A stretch of 64,000 nt of DNA from Oidiodendron maius Zn (Eukaryota > Ascomycota > Leotiomycetes > Myxotrichaceae): NCBI GenBank assembly GCA_000827325.1, contig KN832870.1, positions 5,518,001-5,582,000 on the forward strand, written 5' to 3'. Below are positions 41,205 to 53,649 of this stretch, in pieces. Positions within the stretch are counted from its first letter, which is position 1. Each line of letters opens with the position of its first letter. The notes under the pieces are model-generated. The model worked only from the letters and a program-made list of their open reading frames with translations. It was not told the DNA's origin and did not search any database. Position numbers and translations under genes: made by a program.

Positions 41205-42037
41205 TAACTCTGCAATTGGCTACTTCAACGGTCCTGCGTGGAGCGCTGCCGGATTCGACGGGCGTAATATGAGATAGTATCGGCAGCCCTGACCGCATGT
41301 TGCACAGGAGGATAGACCAAACCTGTGAGGCAATCGAATGGTCTAAATACTTTGTCCCTTCGTCTGTCACGAAAAACCACAACAATCAGGGGCTGTATAA
41401 AATACGCTTCTCTAATTTGCTCGGGAGAGAATATATATAATTTTATGTCTTACTTTCCTTTATTCAGTCAACTCATAACATTATGAATATCTCCAACAGT
41501 TAAATGAGATGTATAATTGGACCGTTCACCCTGCTAGTGTGATTTGTTTTAGCCACAGACAAAGAAATAGTATTAAAGTGGTAAGACAAAAGAGGTGTTT
41601 TTGAAAAAGGGGCTGTGCTGACGAACCAGGCTTTTCGTGCAGGTCGAGCAGTCAGTTTTTTGCTTTCGACTGCTAGGTAAGAGCTAATTGACATTGTATG
41701 CTTCAAAAGAAAATGGAAAGGACGGGCACTTTACAGCTTTCAATGACCTTTTTAATGGCTTGTACGGACCTGCCATGATCAAGAGGTGCCTATATCGGTA
41801 TGGAGTCCAGCGTCGAGTTGCTCAAAGGCCCCTTATTTCTGCAGAAAACGGACGAAATTGGCTCCTCCACTAATCCATCACATTGTGTCACGGAGCCCGC
41901 TTACCTATGCAACTCTCTAAGAACACCGGCTTGTTACTGTAACTATTTATAGTACTCGGTGTAGGGTAAGCGAGCTGACTATTAAGACATAAAACCCCGT
42001 GTCTGAAACTAGCAGAGATTCTGGCCACGGACTCGCG
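41205..42037. other. Divergent intergenic region between the surface protein and the HET gene
   Basis: About 830 bp, AT-rich around 41400-41560. No supported gene. It would contain both promoters. Confidence 0.45.
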
Positions 42038-44837
42038 ATGCTATTCTACCTAGTCCATGAGCTGGATAGCTGCTTGCTTGCTATTACAGATTTAGAAAAA
42101 TTGGCTCGCGGTAGACAAACAGGAGAAGAACAGATCAAGAAGGACGAAACGATTGAAACTAGAACAGGGTCTTTCGACACATTTGAAGAAGCTTACTTTT
42201 ATTCGATCATAGCAATATGGGTATATCTTTGCATTACTGCCTTCTACGCCGCCTTTGCAAAACTCGTGGACCTGCTTCTCGGCCCCCTCCAATGGAAACA
42301 TGTCACCGCTCTCTATGCCATTATAGCAGTCTCTGTCGCGGCGACTAGAAGGAGACCTGTCGAATTAATCATGATGGTCGCAACGCTATCAATCATGCCT
42401 GGCATTATTTCTGGTAGTGTAACAAGGCTAATTGGCGCATTGTTTTGTCTTGGTGCCGTTTTGTGGCCATTTGTGATCCATACCTGGGAAAATATCTCGG
42501 ACCGAACAGAAGTTCGTTGGGTCCTCCTCGGTCTATTGTTGGACTTGGTATATCTTGGAACTGCAAGGCTGATAAGCCAGGTAGATAAGTTGGGACTCAA
42601 ATCCATTGGACTCATTCTTGTAGTACTTATTGCAGAGTGCGCAATATTCTACTTAGGAGTTCACGTTATACTCATCAATGGACCTTGGACTAGATTCGTG
42701 GGGCTAATTTCTCCTGTATCGAACTTCCTGCAGTCGTTCACTAGGTACATCGCCCAACTACTATTGTTCTATCTCAATCGATGTGCACGTTATATGTTGG
42801 CAGCAACATTCACTCCAAGATTGCCTAGTATTGGCACTTCGGAATTTGTGGCGAATCTTCGAAATGAACTCCACAGCACAAACTTTTCAAACACAGCCCA
42901 TGGCCCAGGTATATCCTCCTATGCGTACCAAGGTCTACACAGCCAAAACGCTATTCGACTTCTCATCATTAGAAAAGGCTGGCCTTCCAAGAAGCTCGAG
43001 TGTAATTTCAAAGTTATCCAACTTGGGGATTCAGAGGCGTACGAAGCTGTGTCGTATGTTTGGGGCGATCCCTCTGCCACGCATTCTATTCTCGTGGACG
43101 GCAGGCGCCTGGCCATTACAGAAAGCGCATACGATATCGTACACAGGCGTCGATCAGCGCTAATGGATCAGTGCATATGGATTGACAGGATCTGTATCAA
43201 TCAGGAAGATATGGTGGAGAAAGCTTCGCAAGTTCGAATGATGGGAGACATCTATAAAGGGGCAGCGCGTGTTATTGCGTACCTCGGCGATTCGGAAAAT
43301 GCTCACCTGGTCCAACTTCTTTTTGCTGAACTACATTTCATGAAGCACGGAATTGGATTACCCGCGGCAGTTATTAAATCTTTGTCTTTTATTTGGTTCC
43401 AAAGACCGAAGTGGAACGCGCTTATCGAGTTTTTCGGTAATCAGTGGTTTCGGAGAGTCTGGATTGTAAGTATTTCTTCTCGCAATTAGAACATCTCCCA
43501 AGAATTATATTAGAGTTTTCAAACACCTTTTATAACACTTGAAAACACCTGGGGTATCCCCAATTTCCAAGCATTCCAGATTACAGCAGACTGACGCTTT
43601 GACTTTTCAGGTGCAGGAGGCTGCTTTTGCACAAAACTTGATCCTCTTTTATGGCAACATTTGTCTCGACTGGGAATATGTGTCGCGAACAGCCGACATA
43701 CTCCTTGAGCGAACAATGATCGACACCGTGCAACCGAACCATGGAGATCCTGGCGGTTCTGGCCAAGCAGCGTTGGTCGGTGTTCGCAATGTCGATACGA
43801 TGCTCGAGTTTCATGGTGATATTAATTACAGACGGAAACATGATCTCGCCCTAGTCTTAAACGAGTGCATAACCTTTGACTCCACAGATCCACGAGATAA
43901 GGTGTTCGCACTATTAGGGTTGACGACAGACAATTCTCAGGACCATATCAAGCCAAATTACAGCAAGGAATATACCATACAACAGGTCTATATAGACGCC
44001 ATGAGGTTTATATTAGCAAATGCTGACAATCCAATAAACATTCTAGAGTGGGCAGGCATTGGCACTCAGCGTTCCATTCCGGACCTTCCGTCATGGGTTC
44101 CCGATTGGAGTCTTACTACGCCATCCCCAATGGAGGCTAACCGTTACAATTGCGGGACACAACACAGACCTAAAATCAATTTGGATATGGATACTCATTT
44201 GAGGATTTCCCTTAATGGAATTCAATTTGACAGAATCAAGAAACTTGGGCCTAGCCACAACGGTCGCAGCAGCTATAGCACGGCAAGAGATTCTGCTCTC
44301 TTAGAAAAATGGCTTTTTGAAGCAGAAGCCCTAGCTACAGCCCAGATAACGGAGACTTACAACAATGGAGAATCGCGTCTAGAGGCTTTCATTAGAACCA
44401 TAGTAGGAAATGATCTTAAGGACGAGTCAGGAGAGCGTCCTCGAAAAGAGCAATTCTTTGGTGAATATGAAGCATTCAAGAGTTTTCTTGACCTCATGTC
44501 GAGCCAGGAGTCTGGCGCACAGATACCAAATACACTACCCGAACGCTTCTTGAAACAACCTTTTGCCATATTACAAGCTATCAACAGATTCTCGTATTAT
44601 TTTCAAACTGCAACAGGTTACAGGGCATTTTGTGTCACAGAAAATGGTCGCATGGCTATTGTGCCACCCTTGTGCTTACCCGGTGATATTATTTGCATCA
44701 TCGAAGGTGCTCGCACGCCTTTTGTTTTGCGCAATAAAGAGTCAACATCTTACAGTCTTGTTGGTTGTTGCTATGTCCACGGCGTCATGGAAGGGGAGAT
44801 CGATATTCAGGAATCACACCCTTTTGTGCTAGTCTGA
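42038..44837 (+). CDS. HET-domain protein with an N-terminal multi-span membrane region
   Basis: Heterokaryon-incompatibility (HET, PF06985) protein. The first in-frame ATG is 42038. One intron (43466-43610) splits the typical RRVWI-VQE motif; exons sum to 2655 nt, 884 residues. Residues from about 45 to 270 contain six to seven hydrophobic segments (for example YSIIAIWVYLCITAFYAAF, LIGALFCLGAVLWPFVI, SIGLILVVLIAECAIFYLG). The HET domain follows with YEAVSYVWGDP, CIWIDRICINQED, ARVIAYLGD and, after the intron, VQEAAFAQN. DPRDKVFALLGL and WVPDWS are the usual downstream phrases. Most HET proteins I know of are soluble, so membrane anchoring is unusual. HET proteins trigger death or growth arrest when non-self individuals fuse; here the partner or sensor is unknown. 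Open frame undamaged. Confidence 0.87.
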
Positions 44838-45430
44838 ACAAGACAGCTAGCACAGCATAGAAGAACCCGAGAGAGTTACATCCTCACTAGCTAAACAATA
44901 TCACAGAATATATAACCCATTTAACGTGTGTCGCGAAGGGAATCACCTAGATAGAGGCTATTTTGCCGATACGCCGCACAATCTATTACCTGTAGGAACA
45001 TGACCTTGAAAGTGGATACTGTTGTCCCAGCCTTATTCTTCATTTCCCGACATTATTTGTCTAGTGTGGATAAATGTTTTGAACATTCGAGCTCCTGCTT
45101 TCCATCTCCATGAGGTTATCAGGTAATATCGATCTTCGCAGCACTAGTTGCCAAGAACTATCACATAGAAGAACGAGGCCGGACAGGTAGTCACGTGCTG
45201 CAATGCAACGGTATCCATATTGAGGAGAGAGAAAAATTGCTACGATGAACTTAGACGAACGATACGTACTGGAGTATCACTATCACAGCGCAAAATGATG
45301 CTGAGCAGTCCAAAAATATTCAATTTGTTGAAACAAAGATGATTTTATATGATTTATATCTAGTAGAAGTGCTATTTTGATATATACAGTTATGCAGCAA
45401 TTTAATTCCCTATGAAATTGTTTCTTCTCT
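44838..45430. other. Convergent intergenic region
   Basis: About 590 bp between the HET gene stop and the FAD-monooxygenase stop. AT-rich near 45290-45410. Nothing recognised. Confidence 0.45.
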
Positions 45431-46846
45431 TTACTCTGAGAGGGCCATAACTCGTCGCGCAACCAGCGGACTAGTCTCTGTAATAGATTTAGCGTCGTGG
45501 GCATCCATACAGGCTCTTCTTGAGTTTAAAACAGCCAGTCGACCACGTGCAATCATCTCGTTTTCATAACGATCAATAGGCCCCAGCTCCTGCTCACTGG
45601 TATCAAATAACTCTCTATGAAGGGAGGCCATATCGGTTATACCATGGTTAGCTCCTTCGCCCCTGTCTATGGAATAATTAGTCCAAGTCGTCCTAAATGA
45701 GCCAAATTCAAATGCACCAGACTGAGAAAACCTACACATAGTCATGGCATGAGCAGCGTCTCCGACCAACGTTATTCTTCCGCCTGCATTATCCCACAAT
45801 CCTTGACTCGGCACCCAATCTTCAAGGCTGATGACCTTGGCTTCGGTATCTTCAGGAATATCTTGCACGATGCTTCTAAAAGGTTCAACCCATTCCTTAG
45901 ACATGAATTTCATCCAGTTGATCCTTCCAGCATTATCTTCCGGGACCTCGATGGGATCACTTTCCCCCAAGAATCCTGCTCTATACGGCCAACTTGTGAT
46001 AATCTGGCAGACGTAATTGGCTTGCGTGCTCTCTTCTACAGCACTGGGCGTTGATCGGGGAACTTCGAGGAAGGAGAACCAGAGAAATCCATCACTCGTT
46101 GGATCGGATGCCTGCAGGAAAAGAGGATCCAGAGCGCGAATTCTCGCGCAATTCTCCTTCGGGTATGTGGCACTAACTCCTAGCAATCTTATCGGTAGAC
46201 GGTAATTTTCATAGCTCGAAGGGCAAATGAGTTTCCGAACCTGCGATCGCGAACCGTCCGCGCCGATAAGGAGAGTTCCTCTAGCTTGCGTACCGTCTTC
46301 AAACTTTGCCGTTACTCCAGCGTCATCATCCGTCTCGATATCAACTAGATTCTTAGACCACTAGATTACGCTAATTAGTGGGGGAGGATCGTTGGTCAGG
46401 TTACAAAACAATCATACTTGTATATCTAACCCGTCCATCAATAATGCCCTGAGGCGCTCCCGGGACACCCGTATGCGCTCGCTCGGCGGGACGCGATATT
46501 TCTCTTCACCAGTTTTCAGGTCGTACAAGATGAAGTTCCCTTTTTCGCCCTTCTCCACTGACTCGGGATTAACGTATATCTCTGGTAGTCGATCTATGAG
46601 GTATTGGGGAAGCAGATATAGGAAATCCTTCAGGCCCCAGTGAACAGTCAGACCCCATCCTGCGCCGCGGAAGGCGACATTCGGATCTCGCTCGAAGATG
46701 CTGAATTTGGGAGTTGGGAGAGACGGAAATAAGGCCTCTCGTTTACGCAGGGACTGTGCAAATAAGAGCCCTGTGATACCAGCTCCAATTATAAGGATGT
46801 GAGGCTCTTGCTTGGACGCCTGCGGGTGAGGGGTAATTGAAGACAT
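45431..46846 (-). CDS. FAD-dependent monooxygenase (PHBH-type, secondary-metabolite tailoring)
   Basis: Group A flavoprotein hydroxylase/epoxidase using NAD(P)H and O2. From the ATG at 46846 (an alternative lies at 46873), exons 46846-46418, 46360-45736 and 45666-45431 sum to 1290 nt, 429 residues, in frame. Motifs are the Rossmann ILIIGAGITGLLFAQ at the N-terminus, a WGLTVHWGL segment and RERLRALLMDGL. The DG motif GADGSRSQVR and the second FAD motif LVGDAAHAM follow, continuing after an intron with YRGEGANHGITDM. Similar enzymes modify polyketides, terpenoids and meroterpenoids. Divergent from an MFS transporter and close to a metabolite-type methyltransferase, so it is probably part of a small biosynthetic set. 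Substrate unknown. Confidence 0.88.
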
Positions 46847-47317
46847 TCCTGAGTGAGTCCCAATGTTCTGCACACCACTGTAGGCCGACTCTCCGTACTC
46901 GGCACTTAAATAGTGCGTCCAAAAGACTGGATACCAGAGATCTGGGTGCTTGGTGCCCTATGGGGATATCTGCAAACCAGTATGAACACACACGTCTTCG
47001 TGGCCAAATCCGAACTTATGAAGCCTCAGCCTCCCGCGGAGTTTTGACGAGTAACATCCGGTCATCCGCGGCCAGCTTTTCTAGGCTGTTCGGCAGTGAT
47101 CAGCGCCCTGTGGAGCGTAGTGTCGGTACTTCTGCGCCAGGCCTAAAATGGCATGTGCCGGTAGATTTGTGTCTTGCTTCACGTAAGTAAATGTTGGATT
47201 CCTGTGTTCGTGCAGCGAACCTTTGATCCTAGCGTGTGGTCCGGTCGAACACCTCGATTAACTTTTCCAGCAGGAATTCCTCTTTTCTATTGAGCCTGGA
47301 TTCTTCATAGGCTCAAT
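46847..47317. other. Divergent promoter region between the monooxygenase and MFS genes
   Basis: About 470 bp holding the shared 5' control region. Short frames on both strands only. Confidence 0.45.
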
Positions 47318-49034
47318 ATGGCCTCACCTCCTGAAGCCGAGAAGAACATCCCGACGGCAACAGTCGGGCCTGAGACTGCTGTACGTAGCCCTAACAGGGA
47401 AGATGGAAAGGATCTCGACTCGGCATACTTTTATCTCACAGAGCATAGCAATGTGGCGCACTCGGTGGATCTTAAGGCTCTGCGCCGGAAAATCGATTTT
47501 TGGATTGTGCCAATGGCCTTTCTCTGCTACACCTTGCAGTTCATCGACAAGGTCTTGATTAATGTGCGTTGACTTTTCGACGACGGATTCGTTCTATCGT
47601 GGCTAATACGACCCTGTTAATCCACAGTATGCTGCCGTCATGGGACTCGCTGCAGATGTGAAGTTGGTGGGGAACGATTTCTCCAATGTCACATCTGCGT
47701 TCTCTATTGCATACTTGATTGCGGAGGTGCCTAATGGTCAGGACCCATCATCAATAATCTTTTTTCCATATCTGAAAGTTATGAGTGTGTTCTTACCTAT
47801 AATGCAGCATATTTTCTCCAGCGAATTCCAGCCGCAAAATGGCTGGGGGTCAATATCTTCCTGTGGGGAATAGCATCAGCCTGCCATGCTGCCGCATTCA
47901 ATTATCATTCTCTTCTTGCTGCACGCATATTCTTGGGCATGTTTGAGGCTTCTATAGCTCCTTGCTTAATGTTGATCAGTAGTCAGTGGTACACAAAGTC
48001 TGAGCAGGCTCCGCGATTTAGTCTGTGGTACTGTGGTCTTGGTGCAGGACAAATCTTGGGTGGCATCATCTCATACGGGTTCCAGCATGTTCGGAATACC
48101 CATTTCACGGGATGGCAGATGATGTTCGTAGTAGTAGGTCTCGTCACAAGCATGATTGGAGCTGCAACAATCTTCATCCTGCCTGACACGCCAATGAAGG
48201 CAAGATTCCTCACAGAGGCCGAAAAGATCACCCTTCTCAATCACATTACCATCAACAAGACCGGTATCGAGAATCATCATTTTAAGTGGTCCCAATTAAA
48301 GGAAGCTTTTCTCGACATCCAAATTTGGCTGCTGGCTCTACACACGATTCTGGTAGGTGTTTGAGTAGGTCACCCTTGCTTGTAAGCTTACACTTTGCCA
48401 GATTGCCATCTCCAGTGGTGTCATCACTTCATACTCTGCCACGTTGATATCCGGGTTCGGTTTCTCCAAGCCTAATGCTGCTCTTCTCAACATGCCCTCC
48501 GGCCTTGTTTCTATCGCCAGCACGCTCATCGTTGGCTTCGGCATCCGCTACAAATCTCACCGCTGGGCATGGATTGTGGCGTGCTGCATACCAGGCATGA
48601 TCGGGGGCGGCCTGATGTCCTTCTCGCCCAAGAACAATCGCGCCGCGCTCCTTGCAGGCATCTATTTAGTGAACTTTGTCGTCGCGACGCTGACGGTAAT
48701 TTATCATTGGACGGTGGCAAACTGCGCCGGCCAGACGAAACGTGTGGCTGCGGTGGCAATAATAGCTGGGAGCTTCTCGATCGGCAACATCATTGGCCCA
48801 CAGACCTTCCAGGCGAGAGACGCACCAGAGTACCGACCAGCCAAGATAACGGTCATGGGTACCCAAGCTGCTGCTGCGTTTGTTGCGTTTCTGCTCTTCC
48901 TATATTATGTGTGGGCAAATCGGAGAAAAGATGAGAAGGAGGCGATGCTACCGTCTGAAAATCCAGAAGAGATTGCTGAGAGTTGGGGAAACAAGACTGA
49001 CAAGGAGAAGAGAAGCTTCAGATATGTATATTGA
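47318..49034 (+). CDS. MFS permease of the anion:cation symporter (Dal5-like) family
   Basis: Twelve-span major facilitator. The ATG at 47318 gives a charged N-terminus, then LRRKIDFWIVPMAFLCYTLQFIDK, the hallmark start of the Dal5/allantoate group. Three introns were read: one after KVLIN (donor GTGCGT), one after AEVPN leading to AYFLQRIPAAKWLGVN, and one after ALHTIL near 48350-48401. Further family phrases are FLGMFEASIAPCLMLISSQWY, ILPDTP and NIIGPQTFQARDAPEY. The C-terminal tail is charged and ends in FRYVY. It sits between an FAD monooxygenase and a methyltransferase gene and may import a precursor or export a product. Family known, substrate not. Confidence 0.88.
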
Positions 49035-49107
49035 AAATTAAATACACTGTGACAGTGTATAAAACGCACTGGTTGTCTTCTATAACGGTGTATAAACTCT
49101 AAATGGT

Positions 49108-50062
49108 CTATTTAAGCCGCTTTACTTCAAAGGTCAATCGCCGGGTGCTTGGGTCATCCCACTTTCTCTTGTGTTTTTCGATGCCAAGTCCGGTGTCCAA
49201 ACTTGCCCTAACTTCCCACTCAGTCCCGGTGGCTTCCCCAACTTCCTTCCACATCTTCTCAAATGTTGTAGCGTCGTGTTTGTACATGTTGCTTCCTGAC
49301 CCCTTCGGAACTTGGCCTGGCATCAGACTCCCAACTTGCTGCCCCAGAACAAGGACCCCCGGTTCGTTCTTAAGCAATCCGACAATCGTCTCGCAGGCCT
49401 TCTTCTGGCCGTTCCAATCAAAGAGATGTAAGAAGAGGCCAATGTGAATAGCGTCAAGGCTATTAGTGAGTTGTTTCAATGGTCCATCGACATCAAAGAT
49501 GTCGGCTGTCAGAAAGTGCGCGCTCAAGGTTTCCCGGTCCCTGAAGAGCTCGTAGCCCAACTTAATGAAATCTGGTAGGAGTTCCGCACCCCAAAGGTGG
49601 TCTGCCGGAGCTCCATCGTGCACCAATTTTCTGATATCTTGGGCAAAACAACACCCAATATCGAGAAGCGACCCACCGGCCTTTAATCGCTCGAGAACCA
49701 CGGAGTACGATGGCATGCGACAAAGACTGAGGTCTATAAATCGCAATTCACCAACACATGGATAAGGGTGGATCTCCCAAGCTCGGTCGCGCTGTCACGA
49801 AGTTAAAAACAGATATTACCTGTGCTTCACATTTCCAGCAAAGAGAAAGATCGGCACAACAAATTAAGGTTCATACACTTACAATTTCTAGAATGTGGGG
49901 GATCACTCGCTCGGCTGGGATTTTGCTGTAATGCTCCAGGAGATCACGCTGCACGTCAGATACATTGTCCAGCGTTGCAGTGTACCACCCGACTCTCTTG
50001 TCGCGACTTCCCATGCGCAGTTCTTCCTCCTTTGTGGTGGCCCATGTTGCTGTGTCATTCAT
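49108..50062 (-). CDS. SAM-dependent methyltransferase of the fungal meroterpenoid (AusD/TrtF-like) type
   Basis: Class I methyltransferase. Exons 50062-49883 and 49791-49108 (intron 49792-49882) encode 287 residues in frame. The N-part reads RVGWYTATLDNVSDVQRDLLE, then HILEI-RDRAWEIHPYPCVGELRF, a phrase I associate with methyltransferases of fungal terpenoid/meroterpenoid clusters such as AusD and TrtF. The SAM-binding motif I is GGSLLDIGCCFAQDIRKL; GAELLPDF (motif II) and DAIHIGLFLHLFDW follow. LGQQVGSLMPGQVP ends the fold. Tail-to-tail with the MFS gene (only 73 bp apart). Together with the FAD monooxygenase it suggests tailoring of a small molecule; no synthase or cyclase is seen in the window. 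Acceptor unknown. Confidence 0.85.
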
Positions 50063-50828
50063 GGTTTCAGTAAAATTGTAGGCGACAGCGGAGCAGCAAT
50101 TCGAAGCTCTCAGCTGGCGAATGGCGAGGAGAAAGATGTTGCTTTCTTTCAGTCCCAGCTATCAAGAAACAGTACCTAGCGTGGCATGGAAGCTCCCTGC
50201 ACCACGATGCGTATTGTTGCGCTTGTGTCACCTACGAGCTGCATAACGAAGTTTTTTTTAGTGCTAGGGTAAGAAGCTTATGCATTATTCATGGACCTTT
50301 GACAAGCTGCGGGAATTTACGTGGTACAGCACATGAAAGAGAACGTGCACCGGGGATCCGGAACTTCAAAGTGGGCATGGAGTGGCACCTTCCTATTGGA
50401 GGAGGAACTTCGTCTCTACATTTCCAGACTCCTGTCCCGGTAATTAGAAAATCCCTGCTCATGATCCAATATTGGTTATGCATCGCATGAGCGAATAAAC
50501 GTGATATGTTCCATTCTCCAGGGACGGAACGTGGCTGTTCTCGGAAGGCTATATGTCGATCTTTATGAGACCAGGATACAATTGAGGGACCGAATGTTTA
50601 GGCTATGCGTGTCAATTCCCCCCTCGCTTGCCCCCAATATGATCTTAGATCTGCGGAGCACAGACGATGGCTTCACACAGACGATGGCTTCGCTCAGACG
50701 AAGATCAAGGTACGAAACGCAGTGTACTCGAATCACAGGAGCATGGCGCAATGGGAGCGCGCGACAGGCCGGTAGACCTTGGTTGAAAGGATTTCTATTC
50801 TACAAGCTTTTATTTACAAGATACATAC
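50063..50828. other. Intergenic region
   Basis: About 770 bp between the methyltransferase start and the rhodopsin-fold gene stop. A 17-bp word (ACAGACGATGGCTTCAC-like) is duplicated at about 50660-50694. A stretch at 50735-50770 looks superficially like a tRNA D-arm but lacks the rest. Confidence 0.45.
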
Positions 50829-52161
50829 TTACATCATTTTCTCTCTATTGTCCTCCCTGACCTGACTTGACGTCACAACGCTGATCTCCTTCTTAACAAG
50901 AATCGCGCGATCATCCAATTCAATATCCCTCGTACTATGATTTCCACTGGGCGTTATTGAGTCTGGGACATCATCGCTGATTCGCTCAAAACCGTCCTCG
51001 TCAACATTTGCTCTTCGCGCAGTAACCCGTGAGATGTCCTGAGAGTGCGAATGAGTCGGATACGTGGCTTTCGAGCCATTGTTCGAGCGCAGGAAACGCT
51101 CGAAGAGCGGCTTCATGAGCGGCAGGTTGCCGCTGATGACTGCCACCCCCATCTCCATGAAGGTCCAGCTACTCGCATATACTTGCGTGTATGTACCATC
51201 AGTAGGAACGAAAGTTGCAACGTAATAGATACGAATGGCACTTGTGACGCACACACTGCAGTAACTATTAGCACGAAGTGTAAAAGGACGGGAGGAGGAA
51301 AACCCACAAGCTACCCAGCAAAAATATACCACAGAGAGCAATCTTCCGCCTGGTGTTCATATGCAGTTTCCAGATCATAGGAAGCGGTAGGGCCAGGATG
51401 CTTATATCACCAAGAAGAGATAATGCGCCATTTACCGAGCCACTTATAGACTGATTCTTGCATGTGCCACCTATTATAGTCTTGTCATAGTAGTATGCAA
51501 TGGGCGAGCAGACGGTGAGGTTGACAATCCAGGTTGCGATGCCCCAGGCGATAGTGTACGCCATGTTTGCATAGGCGAAGTACCTGAACTTCTGGTAGGG
51601 GAAGAGGCGAACATAGAAGAAGAGGATCGAGAGCTTGATGCAAACCAAAGCTGGTTGGTTTACTCGCTGCAGGGCAAAGGTGATCTTGGATTAGATTGTT
51701 AATATATGCGCAGGTATCAATAGGGTTGGGCGTGTACTACCTTCAGAAAGTTTATTCTCTCTTTTGCCGTGACGTTCCATATGTGATGTCCAAGTCCATT
51801 ATTTAATACTGTCAATTGGTCTCATGTCAGCACCGAAACTCATATTTGAATGTCACTTCTCCTTACACATGTATTCACAGATCGCCGGCTCGAGGGTAAT
51901 GAGGAGCCCAGCTCCCATCAGCCAGTCATCGATCGACAGATTCTGGAAAGACCGCTTCCGCGCCCATAGTCGAAGGACGTACGACAGAATGGCAAAACCC
52001 AAGACCACAGTGGTGGATATGACGGCAAATAGCCGTCGAGTCTGAACCTCATGGGGAATATCGGGCGGTCCAGTTAATACGGGCGCAGCACGTATAACAT
52101 TCCATTCCATCGCAGAGTAGGGAGGCATCTTGTCAGAGCTTGCACCAGAGATGGAGGTCAC
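50829..52161 (-). CDS. Fungal rhodopsin-fold (PTH11/SAT4-related, PF20684) integral membrane protein
   Basis: Seven-span membrane protein of the large fungal rhodopsin-domain family. Relatives include PTH11-like receptors, and members often lie in metabolite clusters. The first exon starts at 52161 (an internal ATG lies at 52128) with QTRRLFAVISTTVVLGFAILSYVLRLWARK and NLSIDDWLM, the conserved DDW-type motif after span 2. After introns near 51660-51850 come VNQPALVCIKLSILFFYVRLF (the typical KLSILLFYxRIF helix), WGIATWIVNLTVCSPI and GGTCKNQ. The phrase GDISILALPLPMIWKLHMNTRRKIAL follows, almost diagnostic for the family. The gene ends with WTFMEMGVAVISGNLPLMKPLF and a polar cytosolic tail. 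It is cut by at least three introns. Ligand or role unknown. Confidence 0.88.
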
Positions 52162-53649
52162 ATCCCTTTTCCGAGATGTCCTCTCCTCCTCTTGAAGTAT
52201 CTTTCGCTGCGATACAATGCGAGGGGTCCGAATCCCCTAGTCCCGAGCACCTATCTGTACATGGTACAGCGAAAGGGGACTCCTGTACGAAGTACTCTCC
52301 TGCCAAAATATGTGCATACAGTATCACGCCATACCCTAGTCCCAGCGTCTGAAAACACGGGAAGTCAGACCTCACAGCCTAGAAAACCTCGGAGCAGCAA
52401 CGATGGCCTGCCCCGGGAGTACGAGACTGCGACCACCACAGGGGGTTGCCGGCTTTTCCTGGCTCTGAGCCGATCGAATTGTCATCGCAAAATGTGGTGA
52501 GTCCTTACCTCAGCCTCCGTTGTTAGGCCGCAAAGCGCAACTCATTTCCTGGCGTAGAATAGCTGAAGGATTCGGATCGTCGTGGGTGCTGGGGGGGGCA
52601 AGCACTGGACAGACTAAGGCATTGGCACCAGAAGCACTTAAAACCAACCGACCCTTGCCCCTGGACTGAGATCGTTAAAAGACACATATGTGTGCTACGG
52701 AGATTCTGCGATTTTCGATCCCCCCATGAAAATTTGAAAACGTAGCGGCGATAAAAGGAGGTCAAAGCTCAAGTAAACAGAATCCTCCCGCGCTTCCACT
52801 GTCGAACATGAATATAGCCTCACGCTGCGTTGAGGACTCGACGAAAGGCTCGAAGGACCCCGAGGATGCCGGACCAGGGGTCCCGACCATGTCCCCTCTC
52901 ATCCTCCACCACCCGCCTTCCCGCACGGCCTCGCCCGTGTCTCTGTAGGCAAGAAAAGGAACCGGAACCAAGTAGGCTAGGCGGGCCGATTTACACACCT
53001 GGTGCTGCTGGGAGTAATGGCCGCGAGCCCTGGGAGACAGACAATCGGGATGTGTTCCGAAGGAGTGAGAGTGCGAGAACGCTGTTCCTGCATCCCATTG
53101 TGCTGGAATTTCGAGTCTCTGCGTCGTCTCACGATGCCATTGGCAGCAAATGGCCCCCAATGCAGACTGCGTTCTAGCCTTCTCGGGGAGAAGAAATTCT
53201 GCACTCCGTGCCATACATTTTTCATAACTTGGTACAGTGCCTAGAGTGTACTTGCTGCATCTTCTGCCCCCCTGCAATATGCCTCGTACCAATGGCCAGG
53301 CTGCAGATACGACGTTGCGTAGCGTGGCCCTGCGGTCCCCTGGGACCCCCGCGGACATAGAGGCAGCCTTGGGGACAGAGGGTGAGTAAGAGAAGCTTTG
53401 CCACAGGGGAGAGGGAATGTAACTAGTGCTGCTGTAGTACCACGGCCTGAGACTGTGCGATTGCCCGTTTGTACAAGCCCCCAGCACTAAGGGGCCAATG
53501 TTGACCCTGTGTTTGGTTCCGAGTGCATCTGCTCATGCATTCCCTCATGTAGTACAAACTCTACTCCGTACACTTTGTCTCTCCCACGCCCTCTCCTTTC
53601 CGTTTACAATCAACAATCCTTCGAGATCTTCGTCTGGCGCGTAGAAATC
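52162..53649. other. Long divergent intergenic region
   Basis: About 1.5 kb between the rhodopsin-fold gene and the DHA1 MFS gene. A 241-codon minus-strand frame (53487-52762) and overlapping plus-strand frames occur in this GC-richer stretch, but they overlap each other, lack domains and have odd composition. I treat the region as regulatory and non-coding. Confidence 0.45.

Noticed and set aside
50735-50790. Possible tRNA or tRNA-derived element (D-arm-like GGCGCAATGGGAGCGC)
   Set aside because: No pairing anticodon stem, no TTCRANN loop with a proper stem and no matching acceptor arms were found downstream.
52762-53487. Long minus-strand open frame (241 codons) upstream of the DHA1 transporter
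   Set aside because: It overlaps several plus-strand frames in a GC-richer stretch, has no domain, no splice structure and odd composition, and would occupy the promoter of the rightward transporter.
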